64,000 nucleotides of DNA from Megasphaera lornae (GCF_000214495.1 NZ_AFIJ01000007.1:1-64000), one strand, 5' to 3'; positions 34,047 through 44,190 are shown, counted from the stretch's first letter. A program made the numbers and translations. The notes: a model not told the origin generated them from the letters alone.

Positions 34047-35066
34047 TTACAACGCCTGTCTTCGCTCCTGCCGTTTAGCTTCCTGCCAAAAAGCATCCAA
34101 CTGTGCTAAAGAAAACATTTGCCACGGTTTTCCCGATTGACGAACCTTTTCTTCTACGTAAGAAAAACGTCGATAAAATTTTTTGTTAGCCCGATGTAAC
34201 GCGCATTCCGGCTCTATGTGATAGCGTCGGCATACATTGGCAAAGATGAACAAGACATCACCGGCTTCTTCTTCGGCATGAGCGGCATCCCCCTCTTGCA
34301 GCGCTTCACGAAATTCTTGCCATTCTTCTGCCGCTTTTGCCCAAACAGCCGCATCTGTGTCCCATTCAAAACCGACACCTGCCGATTTCTCCTGCAGCTT
34401 ATAAGCAGTCAACAAAGAAGGCATTCCTCCCACTACGCCGTCTAACAGCCGTTTATGCTGTTGACGCCGTTCTCTCTGCTTTAATCTATCCCAGTTTAAC
34501 ATACTCACAGGCATATTTTCAAGCCCTTTTACATGAAAAACATAGGGATGTCGCCGAATCATCTTGTCACATACCTGTGTAACAATATCTTGCGCAGTAA
34601 ACAAGCCCTCTTCTTCCGCAATACGGGCATGAATAATAACTTGATAGAGAATATCTCCCAATTCTTCACAAATACCATCTTTATCATCTTTATCAATAGC
34701 ATCTAAAGTTTCATATACTTCTTCTAATAAAAAGCGTCGCAAACTGCGATGCGTTTGCTTTTTATCCCATGGACAGCCCTGCGGTCCGCGCAAGGCGGCC
34801 ATAACCTGTACCAACGGTTGCACATCAAAAGGGCACCGCTCCCATTTTTCGACCCGTTCTTGCGCCGCATGTTCCAACATATCCTTTACTTTCGCAGCCA
34901 TTGCCGGTCCTCCGGGAACGGTATGTACTACATCTCGCACAGCCGCCGTGGTCAACAAATAAGAAATAATCGGCTTATATCTTTCTTCAAACGACGGTTT
35001 CCGCCAATACGTTTCTTCCCGATCCGTTTCTTCCGTACCGAGATATACAATTTCAATTTCTTTCAT
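34047..35066 (-). CDS. mazG: Nucleoside triphosphate pyrophosphohydrolase MazG with vestigial methylase-like N-terminus
   Basis: The 339-residue protein has two MazG domains, each with the E-x-x-E...E-x-x-D metal pattern: LLEEVYETLDAI..CEELGDIL near 113-140, and AAEEWQEFREAL..EEEAGDVLF farther on. The first begins with the typical RGPQGCPWDKKQTH. It hydrolyses NTPs to NMP and pyrophosphate as a house-cleaning enzyme. Residues 1-82 (including HTVPGGPAMAAKVKDML) resemble only the end of the tetrapyrrole methylase domain fused to MazG in Bacillus YabN, so most of that domain appears lost. It sits between the flippase and hup. Confidence 0.93.
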   Translation of the reverse strand: MKEIEIVYLGTEETDREETYWRKPSFEERYKPIISYLLTTAAVRDVVHTVPGGPAMAAKVKDMLEHAAQERVEKWERCPFDVQPLVQVMAALRGPQGCPWDKKQTHRSLRRFLLEEVYETLDAIDKDDKDGICEELGDILYQVIIHARIAEEEGLFTAQDIVTQVCDKMIRRHPYVFHVKGLENMPVSMLNWDRLKQRERRQQHKRLLDGVVGGMPSLLTAYKLQEKSAGVGFEWDTDAAVWAKAAEEWQEFREALQEGDAAHAEEEAGDVLFIFANVCRRYHIEPECALHRANKKFYRRFSYVEEKVRQSGKPWQMFSLAQLDAFWQEAKRQERRQAL

Positions 35067-35081
35067 ATTTTCCCCTTATCC

Positions 35082-36629
35082 TTATGTTTTACGAAAAAAA
35101 GAAATCGCTCCCAAATCTTGCCTCGTTACCGCTTTCGTGCCCCATAAACCTATGCCATAAATGACTAATCCTACAACCATTGCCAGCAGGGTCACTTCCG
35201 TACCTCCCATATGCGCATACAACAAACCGTATATACCGCGCGCCGCCACCGCCATACTCACTGCGGCGACCGCAATACGTGCCAACTGTCCTCCCTGTAT
35301 ACGATACGCTACGAATCGCCGTGCAAAATATAAATTCAACAATGCCGCCGCCAATAATCCGGCATTCGTCGCCCATGCGGCGCCGACAATACCGAGAGCA
35401 GGAACCGCCGTCAAATGCCAACTTAAGAAAATTTTAATACCCGCACCTATGGCCATATTCACCAACGGAATGACGGTCCGCCCCATTCCTTGCAATAAAG
35501 CACCCGTAATTTGCTGCACGCCTACTAAAAAAACAGATATAGAAAGAACGCAAATGGCCGCTCCGGCAGCCGGCGTGGCATACAATAATCGTGAAATAGG
35601 TACGGCTAACACCGCCAATCCGCAACAGGCCGGAATCGTAATAACATTGGCAATCCGCATAACCGTATGTACCCGCTGTATAATAACAGCATGCTTTCCA
35701 TTAGAAAACGCAGCCGACACAGCCGGAACCAAACTGGTGGCCAAGGCCATTGTTAAAATAGCAGGTAATTGAATAACCCCGTTCGCCATTCCGCTTAAAT
35801 AGCCGAACAATGCCGTAGCTTCATGTACCGTATAGCCTGCCGATTCTAATTGTTTCGGTACAATAAACAAATCAATCCCCGCCACTGCCGGCAACAACAT
35901 ATTAGCTGCCGCCACGGGAATCGCCAATGCCAACAGCCTTTTAATAACGCCACCGGCAGTAACGTCACGTACAACGCCGGAAACGGATTGGCGGCGTATA
36001 TGGCGCCAAAAAAATGCCAACATGATCAATAAACCGATCGCGGCTCCCGGTACGGCTCCGGCGGCCGCGCCCGTAGCTGCCGCCGGAATGCCGCGCGACA
36101 TCAATGCCATGGCAAATACCAACATCGCACAGACCCGAACCGCTTGATCCGCCATTTGCGACACGGCTGTAGGCGTCATTTGTTGCAACCCCTGAAAATA
36201 ACCGCGAAAACAGCAGGCAATAATAGACAACGTCAATGCCGGTGACAATATCAATAACGGCATAAGCGCTCTGCTGTCCCGCACCCAACCGGCATGAATA
36301 AACAACTCCGCACTCGCTGCTAAAAGAAGTCCGAATCCGATTGCCGCCGGAATCATAAACGCTAAAATAATATGGAAAACACGGCCGGCCTCAGCCGTTT
36401 CGCCTTTCGCCATTTTCTCCGCAATCATAATGGAAACAGCAATAGGAATTCCCGCGCCGGCAATACTGAGGAAAAGAATATAGATAGGATAGGCCATCTG
36501 ATATAATCCGATTCCTTCTCCGCCTAACAAACGAGATAAAAGAATACGATTAATACCGCCTAATACTTTAACAACAATCCCTGCCAGCGTAAGGATCATC
36601 GCCCCGCGCAAAAAATTAGATTTATGCAA
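35082..36629 (-). CDS. Polysaccharide/lipid flippase, SpoVB/YabM-like (MOP superfamily)
   Basis: The 515-residue protein has about 14 hydrophobic segments. The MOP/PST hallmarks are visible: LTLAGIVVKVLGGINRILLSRLLGGEGIGLYQMAYP at the start, and LAIPVAAANMLLPAVAGIDLFIVPKQL and VSAAFSNGK in the middle. It resembles the YabM and SpoVB lipid-II or polysaccharide flippases of Bacillus, and its place between mfd and mazG matches yabM. It overlaps mfd by eight bases. Cell-envelope precursor export is the likely role. Confidence 0.9.
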   Translation of the reverse strand: MHKSNFLRGAMILTLAGIVVKVLGGINRILLSRLLGGEGIGLYQMAYPIYILFLSIAGAGIPIAVSIMIAEKMAKGETAEAGRVFHIILAFMIPAAIGFGLLLAASAELFIHAGWVRDSRALMPLLILSPALTLSIIACCFRGYFQGLQQMTPTAVSQMADQAVRVCAMLVFAMALMSRGIPAAATGAAAGAVPGAAIGLLIMLAFFWRHIRRQSVSGVVRDVTAGGVIKRLLALAIPVAAANMLLPAVAGIDLFIVPKQLESAGYTVHEATALFGYLSGMANGVIQLPAILTMALATSLVPAVSAAFSNGKHAVIIQRVHTVMRIANVITIPACCGLAVLAVPISRLLYATPAAGAAICVLSISVFLVGVQQITGALLQGMGRTVIPLVNMAIGAGIKIFLSWHLTAVPALGIVGAAWATNAGLLAAALLNLYFARRFVAYRIQGGQLARIAVAAVSMAVAARGIYGLLYAHMGGTEVTLLAMVVGLVIYGIGLWGTKAVTRQDLGAISFFRKT

Positions 36630-39600
36630 GAGCCCCCTCCTTTCTCCGCGTTTCCAAAGATTTTAAAATATATTGTACATAGGATAACACATCTTCAATT
36701 CCCGTTAACGAAAACCGTCGTACATTCGGTAATCCCCGGACAATTTTCATCCGCGATCGCAATACAGGTTCCATTGCTTCCGGGAGAGGTGCCGCCTGTG
36801 CCGACTGCCATTTTATTTCCAGTAGTTCTTTTTTTTGCGACAACAACACAATCCCCAATTGCTTAGCCCGCATACGGATAGCCGCTACCCGCAACAAGCG
36901 TTGCACAGGCGGCGTCGCTTTGCCGTAACGATCCTGCAGCTCGTTTTTCAACTCCTGTAATTCTTTCTCCGTATCTGCCAGGGCCAATCTCTGATACATT
37001 TCAATTTTTTGGCCGCTTACGGGAATATACGCATCATCCAAAAACGCATCCACTTGTATGTCAAGTACCGTTTCCAAAGGTGCGGTTATTTTTTCCTCTC
37101 CGTGTTTTACCCGTTTAATTGCCGCCTCCAACATTTGGCAATACATCGCAAACCCCACCCCGGCAATATTGCCGTGTTGTTCACGACCCAATAAATTACC
37201 GGCACCGCGAATTTCCAAATCACGCATAGCAATTTTAAATCCGGAACCCAACTCTGTAAATTCCTTAATCGCTTCCAAGCGCTTTTCCGCCACTTCCGAA
37301 AGCACCTTTTGCGGCCGATAAAAGAAATAAGCATATGCCAAATGATGACTGCGTCCGACCCGTCCGCGCATTTGATAAAGCTGCGATAACCCGAAATGAT
37401 CGGCGTCATAAATTAATATGGTATTCGCATTGGCTACATCCAAACCATTTTCCACTAAACTGGAACAAAGCAACAGATCATATTTTCCTTCATAAAAATC
37501 AAACATCGCTTCTTCTAATTTCCCGCCGCTCATTTGCCCATGAGCCATGCGAATCGTCAACTCCGGTAATAAGGCGGCCAATTCTTCCTGCATGCGTGCC
37601 ATCGTATCTACTCGATTATAGACAAAAAAAACCTGACCGCCCCGTCGTTTTTCCCGCATAACCGCATCCCTGACAATACGCGCATCATATTCCGTCACAT
37701 ACGTTTGTACGGGAAATCGGTCTGTAGGCGGCGTTTCAATCACGCACATTTCTCGTAAATTGACCAACGACATGTGTAAGGTGCGCGGAATAGGCGTAGC
37801 ACTTAAAGAAAGCACATCAATCGTCTCGGCCCAGGCTTTCCACTTTTCTTTTTGCGCCACTCCGAAACGTTGTTCTTCATCGACTACTAAGAGTCCCGGA
37901 TTTTTAAATTTCACCTTTTTATTCAGCAAACTGTGCGTGCCGATCAAAACATCCACGTCCCCGGTCAACGTACGCGCTAATATCTCTTTTCTCTCTTTAT
38001 ACGAACAAAAACGATTTAATACGGCACACTTTACCCCGAAAGGAGATAATCGTTCGGTAAACGTCTGATAATGTTGTTGCGCCAACACCGTTGTCGGTAC
38101 CAACACCGCTACCTGTTTACCGCCCATAACCGCTTTAAAAATTGCCCGCATGGCGACTTCCGTCTTGCCGAATCCGACATCTCCGCAAACCAGACAGTCC
38201 ATAGGATACGGTTTTTCCATGGCCGCTTTAATATGCGCCACCGCCTTCAACTGATCGGCCGTTTCCTCATACGGAAAAGCTTCTTCAAACTCTCGCTGAA
38301 AAGGCGTGTCCGGCGGATATGCAAACCCCGGTACCACTTCCCGTTTAGCGTATAAGGTAACTAATTTTTCCGCTAAATTATCCACCGATTTTTGCGCTTT
38401 GGCACGAGTTTTTTGCCAATCCTTACCGCCCATTTTATTCAGTTTGGGTATCTCTCCTTCATTCCCGATATATCGCTGGATAAGACGCAATTGATCGGTC
38501 GGTACATAAAGTATGTCGCTGCCGGCATAATGAATTTCCAAGTAATCTCGATGTACGCCGTCAATTTCAATTGTTTTTAAACCCACATATCGACCGATCC
38601 CGTGCGCATGATGCACTATATAGTCACCGGATTTTAAGTCTGTAAAAACATTAATTTTTTCACTCTTGCCGGCATAACGATGTACTCTTTTTTTCTGCAT
38701 GCCGTAAATATCCCGTTCGCAAAGAACGATTACGCCCGCATAAGGTAATTCAAAACCGTTTTGCAATTCACCGTCGACAATATAGATCTTGCCGGCACAG
38801 CACTCGCTGTTTGACGACGGTGACACGGAAATATGTTCTTGCCGCAACCGGGCTTGTAAAGAAGCGCGCCGTTTACAATCGGTCATAACCACAAAAACAA
38901 TTTTTCGTTCCTGTTGCCAATGTACCAACTCTTCACACAACACGGGCCATTGTTTTTGAAAGCTTGCCATGCGTTTGGCGACAAAACCGGCAGAACCGGT
39001 CAGCAAAAAATCGGGAACCGCTTGTGCCATAAGGGATAAAACAATTTGCGTACATGTACGCGGTTTCTTTACCCAACGTGACCACGGGCAAAGGCGCTTT
39101 TGATATTCGTCCGATTCTTTTCCTATTTTTTTTAAACTTTCACGAATGCGATTCGGTTCATCCCAAACGACACAACCTTCCGAAAAATAGTCCGGCAACG
39201 TACTGTCCGTTACGGAGGCTAAAGACGGTAAGGTAAACGGCAAAATACGCACTTGCTCCACCGCTTGACATGAAATCTGTCGCTGTACCTCAAAAAAGCG
39301 CATACTGTCCAACGTATCGCCAAAAAACTCCAGCCGCAACGGGTCACGGTGATTCACTGCATAAATATCAATAATATCACCCCGCACAGAAAAATGCCCG
39401 CGTCTTTCTACTAAATCCACCCTTTCATAGCCGCTTTGTATAAGTTGCTCCACAAGCGCTTGTCGTTCATATGATTCATGGCAACATAACGGCACGGCGG
39501 CCGCATCCAAGTTCTCCGGACTTATGGTATACTGTGCCGCTTCTTCCGCCGCCGCAATCACAATGCACGGTTTCCGTTCCCGCAAATGTGCCAACACTTT

Positions 39601-39909
39601 CATTTGTTCGGCAACGCGTTCCAAACTTTTTACAGCCGTAGTAAACACTTCCGAAGTCACAAACGGAAAAGTATATAGCGGCATTTCCGGTAATAAAAAT
39701 TGCAGATCCGCCATCCATTGCGCAACCTGTTCTCGACCTACCGCAATAATCAAAACGGGGTGCTGCATATTTCGTATACCTTTGGCAGTAATAAAACTTT
39801 TAGCGGAACCGCCCACTCCGTATATGCTATAACATCCGGTCTGCGAAAATTTATCTGCCGCCGCTTTTATAGCGGCATCATGATCCGAATACGTAAATAA
39901 TTGCTCCAT
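36622..39909 (-). CDS. mfd: Transcription-repair coupling factor
   Basis: The 1,095-residue Mfd releases stalled RNA polymerase and recruits UvrA. The UvrB-like N-terminal module has GVGGSAKSF and RRGHFSVRGDIIDIY. Next come the RNA-polymerase-interaction and CarD-like region (KSGDYIVHHAHGIGRY) and then the RecG-type helicase with GDVGFGKTEVA, box II DEEQRFG and motif III SATPIPRTLHMS. GRVGRSHHLAYAYFF and a C-terminal TRCF domain follow. It heads the mfd-flippase-mazG-hup unit. The ribosome-binding site is weak. Confidence 0.97.
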   Translation of the reverse strand: MEQLFTYSDHDAAIKAAADKFSQTGCYSIYGVGGSAKSFITAKGIRNMQHPVLIIAVGREQVAQWMADLQFLLPEMPLYTFPFVTSEVFTTAVKSLERVAEQMKVLAHLRERKPCIVIAAAEEAAQYTISPENLDAAAVPLCCHESYERQALVEQLIQSGYERVDLVERRGHFSVRGDIIDIYAVNHRDPLRLEFFGDTLDSMRFFEVQRQISCQAVEQVRILPFTLPSLASVTDSTLPDYFSEGCVVWDEPNRIRESLKKIGKESDEYQKRLCPWSRWVKKPRTCTQIVLSLMAQAVPDFLLTGSAGFVAKRMASFQKQWPVLCEELVHWQQERKIVFVVMTDCKRRASLQARLRQEHISVSPSSNSECCAGKIYIVDGELQNGFELPYAGVIVLCERDIYGMQKKRVHRYAGKSEKINVFTDLKSGDYIVHHAHGIGRYVGLKTIEIDGVHRDYLEIHYAGSDILYVPTDQLRLIQRYIGNEGEIPKLNKMGGKDWQKTRAKAQKSVDNLAEKLVTLYAKREVVPGFAYPPDTPFQREFEEAFPYEETADQLKAVAHIKAAMEKPYPMDCLVCGDVGFGKTEVAMRAIFKAVMGGKQVAVLVPTTVLAQQHYQTFTERLSPFGVKCAVLNRFCSYKERKEILARTLTGDVDVLIGTHSLLNKKVKFKNPGLLVVDEEQRFGVAQKEKWKAWAETIDVLSLSATPIPRTLHMSLVNLREMCVIETPPTDRFPVQTYVTEYDARIVRDAVMREKRRGGQVFFVYNRVDTMARMQEELAALLPELTIRMAHGQMSGGKLEEAMFDFYEGKYDLLLCSSLVENGLDVANANTILIYDADHFGLSQLYQMRGRVGRSHHLAYAYFFYRPQKVLSEVAEKRLEAIKEFTELGSGFKIAMRDLEIRGAGNLLGREQHGNIAGVGFAMYCQMLEAAIKRVKHGEEKITAPLETVLDIQVDAFLDDAYIPVSGQKIEMYQRLALADTEKELQELKNELQDRYGKATPPVQRLLRVAAIRMRAKQLGIVLLSQKKELLEIKWQSAQAAPLPEAMEPVLRSRMKIVRGLPNVRRFSLTGIEDVLSYVQYILKSLETRRKEGALA

Positions 39910-39969
39910 GCTAACGCTTCTTTCATATAAATTCCGATCCGTATCCTATCTTTTCGATAATACTTTGTA

Positions 39970-39978
39970 ATTATAGCA
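39970..39978 (-). promoter_or_regulatory. Extended -10 promoter of mfd
   Basis: TGC-TATAAT on the minus strand, with the hexamer at 39970-39975, stands about 60 bases before the mfd start. The region at -35 is not close to consensus. Confidence 0.55.
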
Positions 39979-40002
39979 TATCTCATTAAAATTTGCGACG
40001 CC

Positions 40003-40038
40003 GCAAAAAAAGCAGGTTGCCGTCACGCAACCTGCTTG
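40003..40038 (-). terminator. Terminator after ispG
   Basis: On the minus strand AAGCAGGTTGC pairs perfectly with GCAACCTGCTT and is followed by seven T. It ends the long rpsB-to-ispG gene series. Confidence 0.93.
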
Positions 40039-40040
40039 CT

Positions 40041-41108
40041 TTATTCTGCAGAATCTATCGATTTATGAATTTCTTCCAATAACCCGTCGACCAATTTATC
40101 TTCTTCTACTGTACGCAATATTTTACCGTGAGAAAATACAATCCCCTTTCCGTATCCGCCGGCAATGCCGAAATCCGCTTCACGCGCTTCTCCCGGACCA
40201 TTAACGATACACCCCATAACCGCCACCTTTACCGGCGTATGTATCGTGGCCAGAGCAGTCTGTACCTGTTCCGCCAAATGAATAAGATTGACCTTCGTCC
40301 TGCCGCACGTAGGACAAGAAATTAAAGTGGGACCGAACGTCCGTAAGCCTAACGCACTGAGTATTTGTCTCCCCACTTTAATTTCTTCAATCGGATCACC
40401 TGTCAGAGACACCCGTATCGTATCGCCAATTCCCTGTGACAATAACGCACCGATCCCAATTGCCGATTTAATGGTTCCTTCCTGCACCAGCCCGGCTTCC
40501 GTAACTCCCAGATGCAACGCATAGGGAACTTTTTCCGCCAATTCTTGATACGCAGAAATCATTAAGGGTACGTCTGAAGCTTTAAGCGATATGACCATAC
40601 GCGAATATTGCAACCGTTCTAAAATTCGAATGTGCCGCAACGCGCCCTCCACCATGGCCGCAGAGGTGGGATGTCCGCCATGTGCCGCCAGAATATCCGC
40701 CGGTAATGACCCGGTGTTAATCCCGATGCGAATGGGAATTCCTTTAGGGCGTACCTTTTCTACAACTTTTATGACTCGCTCTTCATCTCCTATATTCCCG
40801 GGATTAATGCGTAATGCGTCAACTCCGCTATCTACCGCTTGTAATGCCAAGCGATAATCAAAATGAATGTCCGCAATAATCGGGACCGGCGAAGCCGCTA
40901 CCACCGCGGCCAAACCCTTGGCCGCCGCCATATCCGGAACTGCAAAGCGAATAAGTTCCGCACCGGCATCCGCCAGCCGTAATACATCGGTTACCGCCTC
41001 TGCTTCTTTTGCCGGCGTGACGGTCGACATGGTCTGCACGGATACGGGATACGTACCGCCGATTCCCACCTTGCCGACCTGTACGGCTAATGCTTTTCTG
41101 CGTTTCAT
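40041..41108 (-). CDS. ispG: 4-hydroxy-3-methylbut-2-en-1-yl diphosphate synthase
   Basis: IspG reduces MEcPP to HMBPP in the methylerythritol phosphate pathway using a [4Fe-4S] cluster. The 355-residue protein has the TIM barrel (VQTMSTVTPAKE, ADIHFDYRLAL, RINPGNIGDE) and the cluster Cys in SCPTCGRTKVN and GCIVNGPGEA. Its place after rseP and dxr is usual in Bacillota. The stop codon is followed almost at once by the terminator. Confidence 0.97.
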   Translation of the reverse strand: MKRRKALAVQVGKVGIGGTYPVSVQTMSTVTPAKEAEAVTDVLRLADAGAELIRFAVPDMAAAKGLAAVVAASPVPIIADIHFDYRLALQAVDSGVDALRINPGNIGDEERVIKVVEKVRPKGIPIRIGINTGSLPADILAAHGGHPTSAAMVEGALRHIRILERLQYSRMVISLKASDVPLMISAYQELAEKVPYALHLGVTEAGLVQEGTIKSAIGIGALLSQGIGDTIRVSLTGDPIEEIKVGRQILSALGLRTFGPTLISCPTCGRTKVNLIHLAEQVQTALATIHTPVKVAVMGCIVNGPGEAREADFGIAGGYGKGIVFSHGKILRTVEEDKLVDGLLEEIHKSIDSAE

Positions 41109-41121
41109 GCCTTACTCCTAT

Positions 41122-42162
41122 TTAAAATAATCGGGTAATATCTTTAAACATGGAAAAAAGAAACAATGCCCCTAAGATAACCATCCCTGCCGTCTGTACA
41201 TATACCAACGCTCGCGCCGGTAATTTTTTACGTCGAATCGCTTCGACAAGCAAAATAATAATGTGACCGCCGTCCAATAACGGCACCGGCAAAAGATTTA
41301 CAATGCCTAAATTCGTACTCAAAAACGCCGTAAATACAAGTAAATCGGCAAACCCCACCGAAGCCGCTTTACCGGCAATTTGCGCAATGCCTATGGGCCC
41401 GGCTAAATCCGCTTTCGCCTTACCTGTCACCATTTGATAAATCCCCTGCACCATAAACCCGCTCAAATGACCGACTTGAAAAGCCGCCAATTTTCCGGCC
41501 TGTAAAAATCCGTGCCGTTGTTTTTGTTCTACCGGATAAATCCCTATAATTTGCCTTTGTGAAGAAGCATCCGTTTCCGGTATAAGATGCGCGGTTTCTT
41601 CCTTTCCCTGTCGTTTAAACGTGACCGTTACCACATCTTTTTGATGTTTACTCAATACTCTACCGATATCCTGCCACTGATATATCGGTTCTCCGTGAAT
41701 TGCCAAAATGCGATCACCGGTTTGCAAGTTTGCCCGGGCGGCCGGAGAACCGTTAATCGTTTGCCCGATAATCGGTTCCGGCGATATTTGTACCGTGCCC
41801 GCTACAAAAAAAACACCCCAAAGCAAACAAATCGCTAAAATAAAATTCATCAAAGCTCCGGCCGCCATCACGAGCAACCGTGCCGGTAAAGATTTAGAAA
41901 TAAAACACTTGTTCCGTCGAACCGCGGTCATCGCTTGCTCCGTATCGGTCATCCCGGCAATACGGTTGAATCCGCCCAGAGGAATTAATCGCAGAGAATA
42001 TACGGTAGACCCGACCTTATGACTGATCAGTTTCGGGCCGAAACCGACAGCAAACTCATCGACTTGCATGCCCGTCATTTTAGCCGTCATAAAGTGTCCC
42101 AATTCATGAATAACAACAATCACACTAAATACAAAGATCGTTGCGATAATCGTAATTCCCAT
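41122..42162 (-). CDS. rseP: Site-2 zinc metalloprotease RseP/RasP
   Basis: The 346-residue intramembrane protease carries HELGH at residues 19-23 in the first membrane segment and the third zinc ligand in LLPVPLLDGGH. Two to three more membrane segments and one central PDZ domain (GSPAARANLQTGDRILAIHGEPI) are present. It cuts membrane-anchored regulators such as anti-sigma factors and signal-peptide remnants. Bacillota relatives have a single PDZ domain as here. Confidence 0.95.
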   Translation of the reverse strand: MGITIIATIFVFSVIVVIHELGHFMTAKMTGMQVDEFAVGFGPKLISHKVGSTVYSLRLIPLGGFNRIAGMTDTEQAMTAVRRNKCFISKSLPARLLVMAAGALMNFILAICLLWGVFFVAGTVQISPEPIIGQTINGSPAARANLQTGDRILAIHGEPIYQWQDIGRVLSKHQKDVVTVTFKRQGKEETAHLIPETDASSQRQIIGIYPVEQKQRHGFLQAGKLAAFQVGHLSGFMVQGIYQMVTGKAKADLAGPIGIAQIAGKAASVGFADLLVFTAFLSTNLGIVNLLPVPLLDGGHIIILLVEAIRRKKLPARALVYVQTAGMVILGALFLFSMFKDITRLF

Positions 42163-42185
42163 ACAGTCATCCCCTTTCCCGACGG

Positions 42186-43331
42186 TTATAATTTATCATG
42201 CACATAGGCCCTTGCCCATCGATCGGCTTCCCGAACAGCCGCCAACGAAGTTGCCGGTTGTACGTGGTGGGCGTCCACCGCCGCCGCTACCAACGAAAAA
42301 ATCCGTGTAAAAGAAATTTCTTTTCTTAAAAATGCATATACTGCTTCTTCATTCGCCGCATTTAACACCGCCGGCAAGGTCCCCCCCGCTTTTCCCGCTT
42401 CATAAGCCAGCGGCAAAGAAGGAAATTTTTCAGGACACGGAGCAAAAAAATCCAAGTGCCGTAACTCTTTCCAAGAAATCTTTTTAGCACCGCTTACGGG
42501 AAAACGTGCGGGATAGGAAAAAGCATATTGAATCGGCAAACGCATATCGGGCATACCTAATTGTGCCAAAACGGAACTATCGACAAATTGTACCATAGAA
42601 TGAATAATGCTCTGCGGTTGTATCACCACTTCAATCCGATCGAACGGCAGGTGAAATAACCAATGGGCTTCAATGACTTCCAATCCTTTATTAAACATGG
42701 TGGCCGAATCAACGGTAATTTTCTTCCCCATATGCCAAGTAGGATGCGTCAAACATTCTTCTACAGTAATCTTCGAAAATTCGGATGCAGGCCGATGAAA
42801 ATGCGGGCCTCCGGAAGCAGTAATCAACAGTGAATCCACTTCTTCCGCACGACGCCCTTGTAAACATTGAAAAATAGCGCCATGCTCACTATCTACCGGC
42901 ACGATATGCACGCCCTTGTCTTTAGCCGCCTGCATCACCAATTCCCCGGCAGCCACCAAGGTTTCTTTATTCGCCAACGCAATATCCATGCCCTTTTGTA
43001 TGGCATAAAGGGTCGGTTCAATCCCCGCGGCGCCCACCAGCGAAGTTAAGACCATATCCGCCTGTACGGCATCCATTAATTGTAACATGCCGGCGGTTCC
43101 GGAAAATACCGTACATTGCCTTCCCATTTCCTGTTGTAACGCCGCCGCGGCCGCCGCATTTGTCATACAGGCAAACCGTATATGATATTGTCGTATCTGC
43201 ATTGCCGCTTCTTGCCAATGCGTATGAGCCGCTACCGCACACACTGAAAACTGCTGTTCATGTGCGGCAATCACCGACAGGGCTTGCCGTCCGATAGACC
43301 CGGTACTGCCGAGAATCATAATTCTTTTCAT
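42186..43331 (-). CDS. dxr: 1-deoxy-D-xylulose 5-phosphate reductoisomerase
   Basis: The 381-residue Dxr converts DXP to MEP with NADPH and a divalent metal. GSTGSIG at 8-14 binds NADPH, ANKETLV and PVDSEH hold substrate and metal ligands, and ASGGPF-like ITASGGPHFH is the phosphate loop; here the common Phe is His. HPTWHMGKKITVDSATMFNKGLEVIEAHWLF is strongly conserved. It follows cdsA after 12 bases. Confidence 0.97.
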   Translation of the reverse strand: MKRIMILGSTGSIGRQALSVIAAHEQQFSVCAVAAHTHWQEAAMQIRQYHIRFACMTNAAAAAALQQEMGRQCTVFSGTAGMLQLMDAVQADMVLTSLVGAAGIEPTLYAIQKGMDIALANKETLVAAGELVMQAAKDKGVHIVPVDSEHGAIFQCLQGRRAEEVDSLLITASGGPHFHRPASEFSKITVEECLTHPTWHMGKKITVDSATMFNKGLEVIEAHWLFHLPFDRIEVVIQPQSIIHSMVQFVDSSVLAQLGMPDMRLPIQYAFSYPARFPVSGAKKISWKELRHLDFFAPCPEKFPSLPLAYEAGKAGGTLPAVLNAANEEAVYAFLRKEISFTRIFSLVAAAVDAHHVQPATSLAAVREADRWARAYVHDKL

Positions 43332-43343
43332 ATCTGTCCCTTC

Positions 43344-44174
43344 TTATCGGGCAATAAAATATAAATATACACAAACAACGGGCGCTGCCAATAACAAACT
43401 GTCAAATCGGTCCAATACGCCGCCATGCCCCGGGATTAACGAACCCGAATCTTTCGTCCGGCAAGTCCGTTTCATAATAGACTCGATTAAATCTCCCGCC
43501 GGCGCCGTAAAGGCAATTAAAATTCCCAACACTCCGCCGTGCAAAAGAGAAAATTGTCCCCCAACAGCTACTGCCAATGCTACCACAATCGTGCCCGCAA
43601 TCCCGCCGACCATGCCTTCCCGAGTTTTTCCGGGACTGATGGCAGGACATAGTTTATGCCTTCCCCAAAATTTTCCCACAAAAAACGCACATGTATCACT
43701 GGCCCAAGTGGCAAAAATTAACAAAAACACGAGAATTCGCGAAGGATCAATGAACTGCGAAGAAAATTGGTCGGATAACTGTAGTCCCAAATTACCGCAA
43801 CGCAAAACAAGCAATGCGGCAAATCCAATGCCGACATATACCAACCCCAGTAAGGCATATGCGACATCACGCAAGGTACTATACTGATGCCGAAAAACAG
43901 GCTGCAATAACAGTCCGTACAACAATATAGCGCCCATAAGCAACACCGCTTGCCACGCGCCGCACCATATGGTACCTAAAAAACAAAGCAACCACACCAT
44001 ACCGACTCGCAAAGGAACTTGTACAGACACCTTATCCATAAGCTGCGCATATTCCTTCCACGCCAATACGGCTAACAACATCATAAAAATAAAAAAGAGC
44101 CAATTTCCCTCATAAATAACACCTATCGTAATCACTCCGCCAATCAATCCGGAAATAATTCTTTTTCCCAGCAT
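43344..44174 (-). CDS. cdsA: Phosphatidate cytidylyltransferase
   Basis: The 276-residue membrane enzyme makes CDP-diacylglycerol from phosphatidate and CTP. It has about eight hydrophobic segments and the signature region near the C-terminus: SPGKTREGMVGG, SIMKRTCRTKDSGSLIPGHGGVLDRFDSLL, with the KD-S and DR-D residues conserved. FFVGKFWGRHKL precedes it. It lies between uppS and dxr as in other Bacillota. Confidence 0.96.
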   Translation of the reverse strand: MLGKRIISGLIGGVITIGVIYEGNWLFFIFMMLLAVLAWKEYAQLMDKVSVQVPLRVGMVWLLCFLGTIWCGAWQAVLLMGAILLYGLLLQPVFRHQYSTLRDVAYALLGLVYVGIGFAALLVLRCGNLGLQLSDQFSSQFIDPSRILVFLLIFATWASDTCAFFVGKFWGRHKLCPAISPGKTREGMVGGIAGTIVVALAVAVGGQFSLLHGGVLGILIAFTAPAGDLIESIMKRTCRTKDSGSLIPGHGGVLDRFDSLLLAAPVVCVYLYFIAR

Positions 44175-44190
44175 GCTCTTCGCTCCTATC

